In this document: positions 48,031-55,714 of the stretch, piece by piece
How the letters are laid out: the number at the start of each line of letters is the position of its first letter
Numbering within the stretch: the first letter of the stretch is position 1
Origin: Caproiciproducens galactitolivorans
GTDB taxonomy: Bacteria > Bacillota > Clostridia > Oscillospirales > Acutalibacteraceae
Direction: 5' to 3'
NCBI RefSeq assembly: GCF_026672255.1
Contig: NZ_JAPOHA010000002.1
Span: 262,189 to 326,188 of the forward strand
DNA length: 64,000 nt
Made by a program: the position numbers and the translations under genes
Notes under the pieces: model-generated
The model's database searches: none
Seen by the model: the letters and a program-made list of their open reading frames with translations, nothing else
What the model was told of the DNA's origin: nothing

Positions 48031-48288
48031 AAAAAAACCGGTTAAAAACCGGTCATCAAGTGAATATAATGCAGCTATTCGACTTTTGCCGGTTGTAATG
48101 CATATGCAGCCCGGTTCTGCCGATAGCGCTCCATCATAAAAACATGATGACAGTTGCCATGCTGTTCACAAAAGCAACCAGGGAAATTTCTGCCCTGAAA
48201 TCCCCTTCGGCGAATTTACCTTTCACGGGCCATCAACGGCTTTGGCAGCTTCCGTCCCACTACTCATTAAAAATCGCGCCTCTATCTT
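48031..48288 (-). promoter_or_regulatory. Lysine riboswitch with terminator, leader of asd-dapA-dapB
   Basis: Read on the minus strand, the aptamer (48288 to 48122) opens GATAGAGGCGCGATTTTTAA followed by TGAGTA. It contains GCCGAAGGGGAT and closes with GGAGCGCTATC, which pairs with the opening as P1. These are the conserved parts of the lysine (L box) class. About 70 bases further on, ACCGGTT-TTT-AACCGGT with seven T's (48054 to 48031) forms the terminator that would act when lysine is bound. The four lysine-pathway genes downstream agree. This explains most of the 400-base gap between asd and queA. Confidence 0.93.
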
Positions 48289-48305
48289 AGATAATAATTT
48301 AATTA

Positions 48306-48335
48306 ATAATATCATGACTTGCTATTGCTTGTCAA
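48306..48335 (-). promoter_or_regulatory. Sigma-A promoter of the lysine operon
   Basis: On the minus strand TTGACA (48335-48330), 18 bases and TATTAT (48311-48306), directly ahead of the riboswitch. Confidence 0.8.
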
Positions 48336-48347
48336 TTTATTTATAAT
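48319..48347 (+). promoter_or_regulatory. Sigma-A promoter of queA, overlapping the divergent lysine promoter
   Basis: TTGCTA (48319-48324), 17 bases and TATAAT (48342-48347). A second TATAAT at 48361-48366 is a possible alternative with a poor -35. The promoter overlaps the opposite lysine-operon promoter. Confidence 0.6.
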
Positions 48348-48383
48348 AAACATTTGGTAATATAATAAACAGGAGATAAAAAC

Positions 48384-49430
48384 ATGGAACTGGATTTGCA
48401 AAATTTACAGACAAAAGATTTTTATTATGATCTTCCGAAGGAACTGATCGCACAAACCCCTTTGGAACCGCGCGACTCGTCCCGCCTTTTAACGTTGAAT
48501 AAAAAGACGGGCGAAATCTCCCACAAGCATTTTTATGATATTATTGACTGCTTAAACCCGGGCGACTGCCTTGTTTTAAATGATTCCCGCGTTTTACCCG
48601 CAAGACTTTACGGAATAAAAGAAGACACGGGCGCAAAGGTGGAATTTCTGCTTTTAACACACAGGGAAGGGGACGTATGGGAAGTCCTCTGCGGCCCCGG
48701 AAAACGGGCAAAGCCGGGAACGCGCTTCACTTTCGGCGACGGCCTTTTAAAAGCGGAAGTGCTGGAAATCATTGAAGACGGGAACCGCCTCGCGCGTTTC
48801 ATTTATGACGGCAATTTCTATGAAATTCTGGATAAAATCGGGCAAATGCCGCTTCCTCACTATATCACAAAGCATTTGGAAGACAACGAGCGCTACCAGA
48901 CGGTCTATTCCAAAGAAGTCGGCTCCGCCGCCGCGCCGACCGCCGGGCTGCATTTTACACCCGAATTGCTGGAAAGGGTAAAGCAGAAAGGCGTTAAGGT
49001 CTGCTTTGTGACCCTGCATGTGGGTCTCGGTACATTCCGCCCGGTGTCCGCCGAAAAGGTAACGGATCATAAAATGCATTCGGAACATTATTACCTGCCG
49101 AAAGAAACCGCGGACTGCATCAATGAAACCAAGAAAAACGGAGGCCGGGTGATTGCGGTCGGCACAACCAGTTGCCGCACGCTGGAATCGGTGGGAACAA
49201 AGGAAGGCTGCATAAAGGAAAGCGACGGCTGGACGGATATTTTCATTTATCCCGGCTACCGGTACAAAGTGCTTGACGGTTTGATTACGAATTTTCACCT
49301 TCCGGAAAGCACGCTGATTATGCTTGTTTCCGCTTTTGCGGGCTACCAACATATTATGAACGCATATAAAGTCGCGGTTGAAGAAAAATACCGGTTTTTC
49401 AGTTTTGGCGACGCAATGTTCATTTATTGA
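48384..49430 (+). CDS. queA: S-adenosylmethionine:tRNA ribosyltransferase-isomerase
   Basis: Converts preQ1 in tRNA to epoxyqueuosine using the ribosyl part of SAM. The 348-residue protein has the family start [87 protein letters not shown] and [27 protein letters not shown] lies seven bases ahead of the ATG. It is followed by tgt, the usual queuosine pair. queC, D, E and G are not in the window. Confidence 0.97.
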   Translation: MELDLQNLQTKDFYYDLPKELIAQTPLEPRDSSRLLTLNKKTGEISHKHFYDIIDCLNPGDCLVLNDSRVLPARLYGIKEDTGAKVEFLLLTHREGDVWEVLCGPGKRAKPGTRFTFGDGLLKAEVLEIIEDGNRLARFIYDGNFYEILDKIGQMPLPHYITKHLEDNERYQTVYSKEVGSAAAPTAGLHFTPELLERVKQKGVKVCFVTLHVGLGTFRPVSAEKVTDHKMHSEHYYLPKETADCINETKKNGGRVIAVGTTSCRTLESVGTKEGCIKESDGWTDIFIYPGYRYKVLDGLITNFHLPESTLIMLVSAFAGYQHIMNAYKVAVEEKYRFFSFGDAMFIY

Positions 49431-49444
49431 AAGGCGGATTTTGA

Positions 49445-50575
49445 ATGTATAAATTGATCCGAAATGAAGGAGCGGCCCGCAGGGGCGAATTTGTTACCCC
49501 GCACGGCACCGTACAAACCCCCGCGTTTATGAACGTGGCAACCTGCGGTGCGATAAAAGGCGGTCTTTCCGCATTGGATTTGAAAGAACTGAAATGCCAG
49601 GTGCAGCTCTGCAATACCTATCACCTGCACCTGAGGCCCGGGGACGAAGATGTAAAACAGCTCGGCGGACTTCATAAATTTACCCGCTGGGACGGCCCCA
49701 TTCTTACCGACAGCGGCGGGTTTCAGGTTTTTTCCCTTGCCAAACTGCGGAACATTAAAGAAGAAGGCGTAACGTTTGCGTCCCATATCGACGGACACAG
49801 GATTTTTATGGGCCCCGAGGAAAGCATGCGGATTCAGTCAAACCTCGGCTCCACGATCGCCATGGCGTTTGACGAATGCGTGGAAAATCCGGCGGAATAC
49901 GATTACGCCCGGAAATCCTGCCAAAGGACCGTTCGCTGGCTTTACCGCTGCAAAGCGGAAATGGACAGGCTGAATTCTCTGCCCGATACCATCAATCAAA
50001 AGCAGATGCTGTGGGGGATTAATCAGGGAAGCACCTATGCGGATTTGCGGATTGACAATATGCGCCAAATCCGGGAACTCGGCCTCGACGGCTACGCGAT
50101 CGGCGGGCTTGCGGTAGGGGAGAGCGCGGAGGAAATGTACCGCATTATCGAAGCGGTGGAACCGGAGATGCCAAAGGATAAGCCCCGCTATTTGATGGGG
50201 GTCGGTACGCCCGAAAATATTCTGGAAGCCATTAAGCGGGGCGTGGATATTTTCGACTGCGTAATGCCGTCCCGCAATGCGCGCCACGGCCACGTGTTCA
50301 CGTGGGAAGGCTGCCGCAATCTGTTTAACGCGAAGTATACGCTGGACGAAGCGCCGCTCGATGAAACCTGCGACTGCCCGGCCTGCCGTAATTTTTCCCG
50401 CGCATATATCCATCATTTGTTTAAGAGCGGCGAGATGCTGGCCATGCGGCTTTGCGTGATGCACAACATCTATTTTTACAATACGCTTCTCGAAAGAATC
50501 CGGAAATCTCTGGATGAGGAGAATTTTGAAGAATTTTATAACAATAATATCCGAAAATTAGATACAAGGATCTAA
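49445..50575 (+). CDS. tgt: tRNA-guanine transglycosylase
   Basis: Exchanges guanine-34 for preQ1 in tRNAs with GUN anticodons. The 376-residue protein has the catalytic Asp in LTDSGGFQVFSLAKLRNI with a partner region FDEC, GLAVGESAEEMY, and the zinc site CDCPACRNFSRAYIHHL (three Cys plus a His). The length is standard. It lies 14 bases after queA. Confidence 0.98.
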   Translation: MYKLIRNEGAARRGEFVTPHGTVQTPAFMNVATCGAIKGGLSALDLKELKCQVQLCNTYHLHLRPGDEDVKQLGGLHKFTRWDGPILTDSGGFQVFSLAKLRNIKEEGVTFASHIDGHRIFMGPEESMRIQSNLGSTIAMAFDECVENPAEYDYARKSCQRTVRWLYRCKAEMDRLNSLPDTINQKQMLWGINQGSTYADLRIDNMRQIRELGLDGYAIGGLAVGESAEEMYRIIEAVEPEMPKDKPRYLMGVGTPENILEAIKRGVDIFDCVMPSRNARHGHVFTWEGCRNLFNAKYTLDEAPLDETCDCPACRNFSRAYIHHLFKSGEMLAMRLCVMHNIYFYNTLLERIRKSLDEENFEEFYNNNIRKLDTRI

Positions 50576-50581
50576 AAAACC

Positions 50582-50610
50582 TTGCAACATGTCTGGATTA
50601 TTGGTATAAT
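50582..50610 (+). promoter_or_regulatory. Sigma-A promoter of yajC
   Basis: TTGCAA (50582-50587), 17 bases and TATAAT (50605-50610), placed within 35 bases of the tgt stop and 30 bases before yajC. Confidence 0.75.
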
Positions 50611-50640
50611 CAAAACATTAAAATGGAGGTGTAGCTATTA

Positions 50641-50937
50641 ATGAACGCATCAGCAACAAATAACACGATTATTGTTATCCTGTATATTGCCATTTTTGCC
50701 GGTTTCTACTTTTTCTTAATCCGTCCGCAGTCCAAGAAAAAGAAGAATGAGGAGAAAATGCGCAAAAGCGCGCAGGTCGGCGACGAGATTACAACGATCG
50801 GCGGCATCGTCGGCCGTGTTGTAGGGGTTAAGGAAGACGACAGCCTTATTATCGAAACCGGTTCCGACCGTGCAAAAATGCGTGTCCGCCGCTGGGCGAT
50901 CGGCAGCATCGATAATACGCACGAAGAAGCAGAATAA
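50641..50937 (+). CDS. yajC: Preprotein translocase subunit YajC
   Basis: Small membrane protein that associates with SecDF-type accessory complexes. The 98-residue protein has one N-terminal membrane helix (IIVILYIAIFAGFYFFLI), the RPQSKKKKNEEKM junction and the conserved VGDEITTIGGIVGRVVGV core. The C-terminus is short and acidic. The tgt-yajC order is widespread. secDF genes are not in the window. Confidence 0.95.
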   Translation: MNASATNNTIIVILYIAIFAGFYFFLIRPQSKKKKNEEKMRKSAQVGDEITTIGGIVGRVVGVKEDDSLIIETGSDRAKMRVRRWAIGSIDNTHEEAE

Positions 50938-51003
50938 GAATAATACGTATATCTTCGGCAAACCCTGAATATCTATTACTAGATTATTGAGGGGGCGCAG
51001 CGT

Positions 51004-51414
51004 ATGAAGGGTAAAAAGCATACAGCAGACAATCCGATTCTGGAAGCCATACGGGCTATCGTCATCGGTTCCGTTGCCGGAGCCTTGCTTAGTGCAATCC
51101 TGCTGGGTCTTTCCGCGCTGGGATTTGTATCAGCCGGGAATTTTTCGCAAAATGTGATTTCTCCCATGATGCTTGCACTCTCTGTTTTGGGTGCTTTGAC
51201 GGCCGGCTTTGTAACCGCCAAGGTATCCCATAAACGCGGTTTGGCATACGGCGCCGTTTCCGGGCTGCTGCTTTTTATTCTGTATCTTGTTGCCGGCCTG
51301 ATTGCATCCAAGGAACCGGTCTCTGTTACGGCGGTAATGCGTATGATCGTAATGATCCTTTCCGGCGCAATCGGCGGCTTTCTCGGGGTAAACAAAAAAT
51401 CAAAAGTAAAATAA
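51004..51414 (+). CDS. Small four-helix membrane protein (resembles the TIGR04086 family)
   Basis: A 136-residue protein with four predicted membrane helices (about 18-40, 50-70, 78-98, 108-128), short basic ends and repeated small residues (GSVAGALLSAILLG, LGALTAGFVTAKV, SGAIGGFLGVNKK). It resembles the uncharacterised membrane family listed as TIGR04086, which I recall being encoded near the SCIFF genes; that association is visible here, 78 bases before scfA. GAGGGGG lies eight bases ahead of the ATG. Function unknown; a part in exporting or handling the peptide is only a guess. Confidence 0.75.
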   Translation: MKGKKHTADNPILEAIRAIVIGSVAGALLSAILLGLSALGFVSAGNFSQNVISPMMLALSVLGALTAGFVTAKVSHKRGLAYGAVSGLLLFILYLVAGLIASKEPVSVTAVMRMIVMILSGAIGGFLGVNKKSKVK

Positions 51415-51438
51415 ACCCTTTTCTTATGAAATATCGTG

Positions 51439-51447
51439 TGATATAAT
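51439..51447 (+). promoter_or_regulatory. Extended -10 promoter of scfA
   Basis: TGATATAAT with consensus TATAAT at 51442-51447 and TG two bases before it. The -35 position (TTTTCT) is poor. It would give the SCIFF peptide its own transcript separate from yajC. Confidence 0.6.
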
Positions 51448-51492
51448 AATTAAGGTTTTGAAAGTTCACTTAGGAAACGGAGGTTTTAAAGA

Positions 51493-51639
51493 ATGAAGCA
51501 GATTAAGACTTTGAATAAAGCCAATTTGAAAGAGAGCGCAGCGAAGGGCGGCTGCGGTGAGTGCCAGGCGTCCTGCCAGTCGGCTTGCAAAACTTCCTGC
51601 ACGGTTGCAAATCAAAAGTGCGAGAACGCCGACAGATAA
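51493..51639 (+). CDS. scfA: SCIFF ranthipeptide precursor (six Cys in forty-five residues)
   Basis: Precursor of a ribosomally made peptide whose six Cys are linked to other residues by thioether bonds. The 48-residue product has a leader (KQIKTLNKANLKES) and a core starting AAKGGCGECQASCQSACKTSC, with the last Cys in NQKCENADR; that makes six Cys at 21, 24, 28, 32, 36 and 43. This is the pattern of the SCIFF family, nearly universal in Clostridia. GGAGG lies ahead of the ATG. Too short for routine gene finders, it sits directly before its maturase. Its physiological role is not settled. Confidence 0.95.
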   Translation: MKQIKTLNKANLKESAAKGGCGECQASCQSACKTSCTVANQKCENADR

Positions 51640-51657
51640 CAAATAATGATCAGCCAC

Positions 51658-51687
51658 TAAGGGACAGATTTCTGTCCCTTAAATTTT
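51658..51687 (+). terminator. Terminator/attenuator between scfA and scfB
   Basis: TAAGGGACAG (51658-51667) pairs with CTGTCCCTTA (51672-51681) with an ATTT loop, then AATTTTG. The stem is a perfect 10 bp. It would let most transcripts end after the peptide and fewer continue into the enzyme. Confidence 0.75.
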
Positions 51688-51706
51688 GTGTAAACGGAGT
51701 ATATAC

Positions 51707-53068
51707 ATGATTCACAAGTATTCCTTAAACGGATTTAACATTGTGCTGGATACCAACAGCGGCGCCGTCCATCTTTTTGACGATGCGCCGTTTGCTATGC
51801 TGGATTATTTAGAGAACGATGTTCCGGACAAGGCGCCTCAGGAAATGCTGGACGCTCTGAACGGAAAATACGATACAAAAACCATCGAAGAGGCTTACGA
51901 CGAGCTTAAGGAGCTTTATCGTCTTGATCAGCTTTTTTCATCGGATGAGTACGAGAAATTTGCGGGGATGATGAAGGATGCCCCGCTGAAATCCCTGTGC
52001 CTGAATATTGCGCATGACTGCAATCTTCGATGCGAATACTGCTTCGCGGCAAAAGGCGACTTTGGCCGCGGCCGAATGCTGATGCCCTTTGAGGTCGGCA
52101 AGAAAGCCATTGATTTTCTGATTGAAAAATCAGAAGGCAGGCATAATCTGGAAGTAGACTTTTTCGGCGGCGAACCGCTGATGAATTTTGATGTCGTCAA
52201 GCAGATTGTCGCTTATGCCCGTGGAATTGAGAAAGAGCATAATAAAAACTTCCGCTTTACGATTACGACAAACGGCATCCTCTTAACGGATGATAAAATC
52301 GATTATATTAATAAAGAGATGTCAAACTGCGTGCTGTCCATTGACGGAAGAAAGAATGTAAACGATTTGCTGCGCGTTCGTGTAGATGGTTCGGGAAGCT
52401 ACGATGCAATCGTTCCCAAATTCCAGAAACTGGTCGCTTCGCGCGGGGACAAGGATTATTACGCGCGCGGTACGTTTACAAAGCACAATCTGGACTTTAC
52501 CGAAGACGTGCTTCATATGGCGGACCTCGGCTTTGAGCAGATTTCCGTGGAACCGGTGGTATCCGACGAAAAGCTCGACTATTCCATAAAAGAAGAGGAC
52601 TTGCCCCGTGTTTTTGAAGAATACGACCGCCTGTCCAAAGTGATCATCGAACGCAGAAAGGCGGGGAAGGGCTTTAACTTCTTCCATTTCATGATCGACC
52701 TGAACCAGGGTCCCTGCGCGATTAAGCGCCTGCGCGGCTGCAGCTGCGGCAACGAGTACATAGCCGTTACGCCCGAGGGCGACATTTTCCCCTGCCATCA
52801 GTTCGTCGGGGACGACAGCTTTAAGATGGGCAATGTGCTGGACGGTACGTTTGACGAATCCATAAAGCATACTTTTGCGCTTGCCAATATTTATTCGAAA
52901 CCGGAATGTAAGAATTGCTGGGCGAAATTCTATTGCAGCGGCGGCTGCAATGCAAATAATCAGCAGTACGAAGGGGATATCCATAAGGCCCACAAAATTT
53001 CCTGTGATCTTGAAAAGAAACGGCTGGAATGCGCAATCATGATTCAGGCGGCTATGGCCGAATCGTAA
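51707..53068 (+). CDS. scfB: SCIFF radical SAM maturase
   Basis: Radical SAM enzyme of the SPASM group that forms Cys thioether crosslinks in the SCIFF peptide. The 453-residue protein has an N-terminal peptide-recognition region (about 1-95), the radical SAM motif CNLRCEYC (in NIAHDCNLRCEYCFAAKG, near 105-112), FFGGEPLMNFD, and a C-terminal SPASM domain with Cys in GPCAIKRLRGCSCGNEY, FPCHQFVG and CKNCWAKFYCSGGCNAN. The ATG at 51707 follows CGGAG by six bases; the frame is open back to a TTG at 51686. The family link with the upstream peptide is firm. Confidence 0.96.
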   Translation: MIHKYSLNGFNIVLDTNSGAVHLFDDAPFAMLDYLENDVPDKAPQEMLDALNGKYDTKTIEEAYDELKELYRLDQLFSSDEYEKFAGMMKDAPLKSLCLNIAHDCNLRCEYCFAAKGDFGRGRMLMPFEVGKKAIDFLIEKSEGRHNLEVDFFGGEPLMNFDVVKQIVAYARGIEKEHNKNFRFTITTNGILLTDDKIDYINKEMSNCVLSIDGRKNVNDLLRVRVDGSGSYDAIVPKFQKLVASRGDKDYYARGTFTKHNLDFTEDVLHMADLGFEQISVEPVVSDEKLDYSIKEEDLPRVFEEYDRLSKVIIERRKAGKGFNFFHFMIDLNQGPCAIKRLRGCSCGNEYIAVTPEGDIFPCHQFVGDDSFKMGNVLDGTFDESIKHTFALANIYSKPECKNCWAKFYCSGGCNANNQQYEGDIHKAHKISCDLEKKRLECAIMIQAAMAES

Positions 53069-53075
53069 AAAAGCC

Positions 53076-53120
53076 ATAAAAATACATGTTTTTGCGGGTT
53101 GCATAAGCATGTATTTTTAT
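53076..53120 (+). terminator. Terminator after scfB
   Basis: ATAAAAATACATG (53076-53088) pairs with CATGTATTTTTAT (53108-53120) around a 19-base loop. The T-run is part of the stem, so it may work in both directions. Confidence 0.7.
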
Positions 53121-53195
53121 TCATTCAGTTTACATAATGTAATTTACATAATTTTTATTCCTTTGCATGGAAATGAATAGAATGAATATTTTATA

Positions 53196-53224
53196 TTGCG
53201 AAGCGGCTGAAAATGGTTTATAGT
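53196..53224 (+). promoter_or_regulatory. Probable sigma-A promoter of proC
   Basis: TTGCGA (53196-53201), 17 bases and TATAGT (53219-53224), 28 bases ahead of the proC start. Two mismatches to consensus at -35 and one at -10. Confidence 0.5.
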
Positions 53225-53251
53225 ATATATTTACAAGGGCGGTGTTAAGGA

Positions 53252-54061
53252 TTGGAAGAAAAAGGATTGGGATTTATTGGCGCCGGGAATATGGCCGGCG
53301 CGATCGTGAACGGAATTGTCGGGACAAAAACGTTTCCGGCGCAGAGAATTTACGTTTATGATATCAATCGGGAGAAGTGCGAAGCTTTACAGAAGAAAGC
53401 AGGAATTCGAACGGCGTCTTCCATCGAGGAACTGGTAAAAAATTGCGGCATTTTATTTTTGGCGGTAAAGCCCCAGAATTTCTCGGAGGTTTTAGCAGCC
53501 GTTAAACCTTTTGTAAATGAGCGGATTTTATTTGTTTCCATTGCCGCAGGCATTTCCACGGGCTACATTACCGGTGAGCTGGATTGCAGCTGCCCGGTTA
53601 TCCGCACCATGCCAAACACGCCGCTGTTAGTCGGAAAAGGCGCTACGGCCATGTGCAAAACAGCCAATGTGACTGACGTGGACTTTCAGTTGGTACAGTC
53701 CCTCTTTGCCGCATGCGGTACCGTAACCGTATTGGATGAAAGCCGGATGAACGCGGTGATTTCTGTGAACAGCAGCAGTCCCGCTTATATTTACCTGTTT
53801 GCCAAAGCGATGATGGACAGCGCGGTAGGGCAGGGGATTGACGCCAAAACGGCGCTGGAGCTAATCTGCCAGACCTTTGAAGGCAGCGCGGCAATGCTCC
53901 GTCAGCCGGATCTGACACCGGAAGCGCTGATTAAGATGGTATCCTCACCGGGAGGCACGACTTTAAAGGCACTGGACGTGTTTTATGAGCACCATTTTGA
54001 GCAGATGGTCGACGAGGCAATGAAAGCCTGTACAAAAAGAGCTGAGGAACTGGGTAAATAA
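53252..54061 (+). CDS. proC: Pyrroline-5-carboxylate reductase
   Basis: Last step of proline synthesis, NAD(P)H-dependent. The 269-residue protein has the Rossmann start GLGFIGAGNMAGAIVNGIV, the AVKPQNFSEVL region, VIRTMPNTPLLVGKGATAM, and the C-terminal dimer domain with SSPAYIYLFAKAMMDSAVGQGI and MVSSPGGTTLKALDVF. The TTG start has GGGCGGTG seven bases ahead. proA and proB are not in the window. Confidence 0.96.
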   Translation: MEEKGLGFIGAGNMAGAIVNGIVGTKTFPAQRIYVYDINREKCEALQKKAGIRTASSIEELVKNCGILFLAVKPQNFSEVLAAVKPFVNERILFVSIAAGISTGYITGELDCSCPVIRTMPNTPLLVGKGATAMCKTANVTDVDFQLVQSLFAACGTVTVLDESRMNAVISVNSSSPAYIYLFAKAMMDSAVGQGIDAKTALELICQTFEGSAAMLRQPDLTPEALIKMVSSPGGTTLKALDVFYEHHFEQMVDEAMKACTKRAEELGK

Positions 54062-54080
54062 ATCATATAACACAGTTTGT

Positions 54081-54111
54081 ACTCATACACTTTTCAAGGG
54101 GGTGTATGAGT
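54081..54111 (+). promoter_or_regulatory. Hairpin carrying the ribosome-binding site of the SpoIIM-like gene
   Basis: ACTCATACAC (54081-54090) and GTGTATGAGT (54102-54111) form a perfect 10-bp stem whose 11-base loop is TTTTCAAGGGG. The Shine-Dalgarno sequence is in the loop and 3' stem, and the start ATG at 54112 is the base after the stem. No T-run follows, so it is not a terminator. Confidence 0.55.
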
Positions 54112-54762
54112 ATGGTTGCCACGACTTACCGGTTGAAACGAAATATTTCTTTAAACGGCAGAATCTTTATGAATGCGTTGCGTGAAAACTCCACATTGGT
54201 ATTTTTTTCCGTATTTTTAATTTGCGGTATGCTATTCGGCGCTGTTTTTGCCAGGAATGCGGATATTACTACGCTGAAAAAACTGGATTTTCTATTTTAC
54301 AGTAATTTTCAGTCGAGGGCCGGACAGCCGATTTTTGATGTTTTTTCAGCGTCGTTTGCTTCCTCCTTCCTTTTTATATTTGTGTGTTTTCTTTGCGGTC
54401 TTTCCATGTGGGGCATGTTTTTGATTCCTGCCGTTCTTTTCTTCCGTGGATTTGGGCTGGGATTAACATCAGGGTATTTGTATGCGGTTTACGGGGGGAA
54501 GGGAGTACTCTTTAATTTATCGGTTATTCTGCCGGGAGCGTTTGTCTGCTGCATCGCTATTTTGCTTGCGGCAAAGGAGGGTTCACGGTTTTCCCGCGTG
54601 ATTGCTTCGTGCAGCGCCGGGTCCGGAAAAAGGACAATCAGCCAGCCGAAGATGAAACCTTATTTGCTGCATTTCGGCGCGATTTTGATGCTGGCATTTC
54701 TGGCGGCTGTTTTTGACGTCCTGTTTTCGGGATGTTTTGCGGGTATGTTTTCTTTTAAATAG
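54112..54762 (+). CDS. SpoIIM-domain membrane protein
   Basis: A 216-residue integral membrane protein with about five helices and the stage II sporulation protein M type core: FFRGFGLGLTSGYLYAVYG, with FNLSVILPGAFVCCIAILLAAKEG after it. SpoIIM works with SpoIID and SpoIIP in engulfment of the forespore. Usual SpoIIM is about 200-215 residues, so the length fits, but similar proteins exist outside sporulation, hence no symbol. The ATG at 54112 is chosen because AAGGGGGTG is seven bases ahead; the ATG at 54106 is too close. spoIIM-xerD order is known in Firmicutes. Confidence 0.8.
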   Translation: MVATTYRLKRNISLNGRIFMNALRENSTLVFFSVFLICGMLFGAVFARNADITTLKKLDFLFYSNFQSRAGQPIFDVFSASFASSFLFIFVCFLCGLSMWGMFLIPAVLFFRGFGLGLTSGYLYAVYGGKGVLFNLSVILPGAFVCCIAILLAAKEGSRFSRVIASCSAGSGKRTISQPKMKPYLLHFGAILMLAFLAAVFDVLFSGCFAGMFSFK

Positions 54763-54777
54763 AGGGGATAGAACAAA

Positions 54778-55671
54778 ATGAACGACTATTGTGCAGATTT
54801 CAGCGATTATCTGGTTAATAAAAAAGCGGTGTCTGCAAACACACTGGATTCTTATATTCGTGACGTGGAGCATTTTTTATCTTTTCTGGAGGAAAACGGT
54901 CTGAGCGATCCCTGTCTGGTGGATACGGATTTTATGAATTCTTATGTAAAAAGGCTGATGGAAACAAAAAAATCAAACGCCACCATAACTCGGAATATTG
55001 CATCCATCCGCAGCTTTTTTCAGTATCTGATGATCAGCAAAATGGTTACCAGCAACCCTGCGAAAGCTGTACGCCTGGAAAAGCCGATTAAAAAGCTGCC
55101 GCAGATTTTAAGCGGCAAGGAAATTGAATTGCTTTTGGCGCAGCCGGATAAATACGAACCGAAAGGCTGCCGCGACAAGGCCATGCTGGAACTGCTGTAT
55201 GCGACCGGAATCCGCGCTTCGGAGCTGGTTGATTTAAATGTGGAGGATATGAACCTGCATAACGGATTACTCAAGTGCTGCAGCGGCAAAAATGAAAGAT
55301 TGATTCCGGTGTATCCGGCAGCGGTAACCGCCGTTTCGGAATACATACAAAAAGTCAGAAATCTGATCATAACACCGGACGGGGGACAAGCGCTGTTTAC
55401 AAATCTGAACGGGCGCAGGCTTACGCGCCAGGGCTTCTGGAAAATTGTAAAAGGCTACGCGGAAAGCGCGGGAATTGTTAAGGAAATTACCCCGCATACG
55501 CTCCGCCATTCGTTTGCGCTGCACCTGCTGGAAAACGGCGCAGAGCTGAAGGACATTCAGCTTATGCTTGGACATGCAGACATCTCGTCGACGCAGGTTT
55601 ACGTTCATTTGTTAAATGACCATTTTAAAAAAGTTTATAACAACTGCCATCCTAGGGCAAAACTGGGGTAG
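54778..55671 (+). CDS. xerD: Tyrosine recombinase, XerD type
   Basis: Site-specific recombinase that, with a partner, resolves chromosome dimers at dif. The 297-residue protein has the N-terminal SAM-like core-binding domain (DYLVNKKAVSANTLDSYIRDVEHFLSFL) and a catalytic domain with Arg in YATGIRASELVDLN, HTLRHSFALHLLENGA, GHADISSTQVYVHL (His and Tyr nucleophile). The length matches XerC/XerD; XerC is possible. It lies 15 bases after the SpoIIM gene. No dif site was recognised. Confidence 0.88.
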   Translation: MNDYCADFSDYLVNKKAVSANTLDSYIRDVEHFLSFLEENGLSDPCLVDTDFMNSYVKRLMETKKSNATITRNIASIRSFFQYLMISKMVTSNPAKAVRLEKPIKKLPQILSGKEIELLLAQPDKYEPKGCRDKAMLELLYATGIRASELVDLNVEDMNLHNGLLKCCSGKNERLIPVYPAAVTAVSEYIQKVRNLIITPDGGQALFTNLNGRRLTRQGFWKIVKGYAESAGIVKEITPHTLRHSFALHLLENGAELKDIQLMLGHADISSTQVYVHLLNDHFKKVYNNCHPRAKLG

Positions 55672-55683
55672 AACAATAGAAAT

Positions 55684-55714
55684 AAAAAAGGACCGGTTAT
55701 TCCGATCCTTTTTT
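55684..55714. terminator. Bidirectional terminator between the two recombinase genes
   Basis: AAAAAAGGACCGG and CCGATCCTTTTTT pair with one mismatch around a short loop, with A- and T-runs within the stem. The stop codon of the minus-strand recombinase (55697-55699) lies inside it. Confidence 0.75.
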
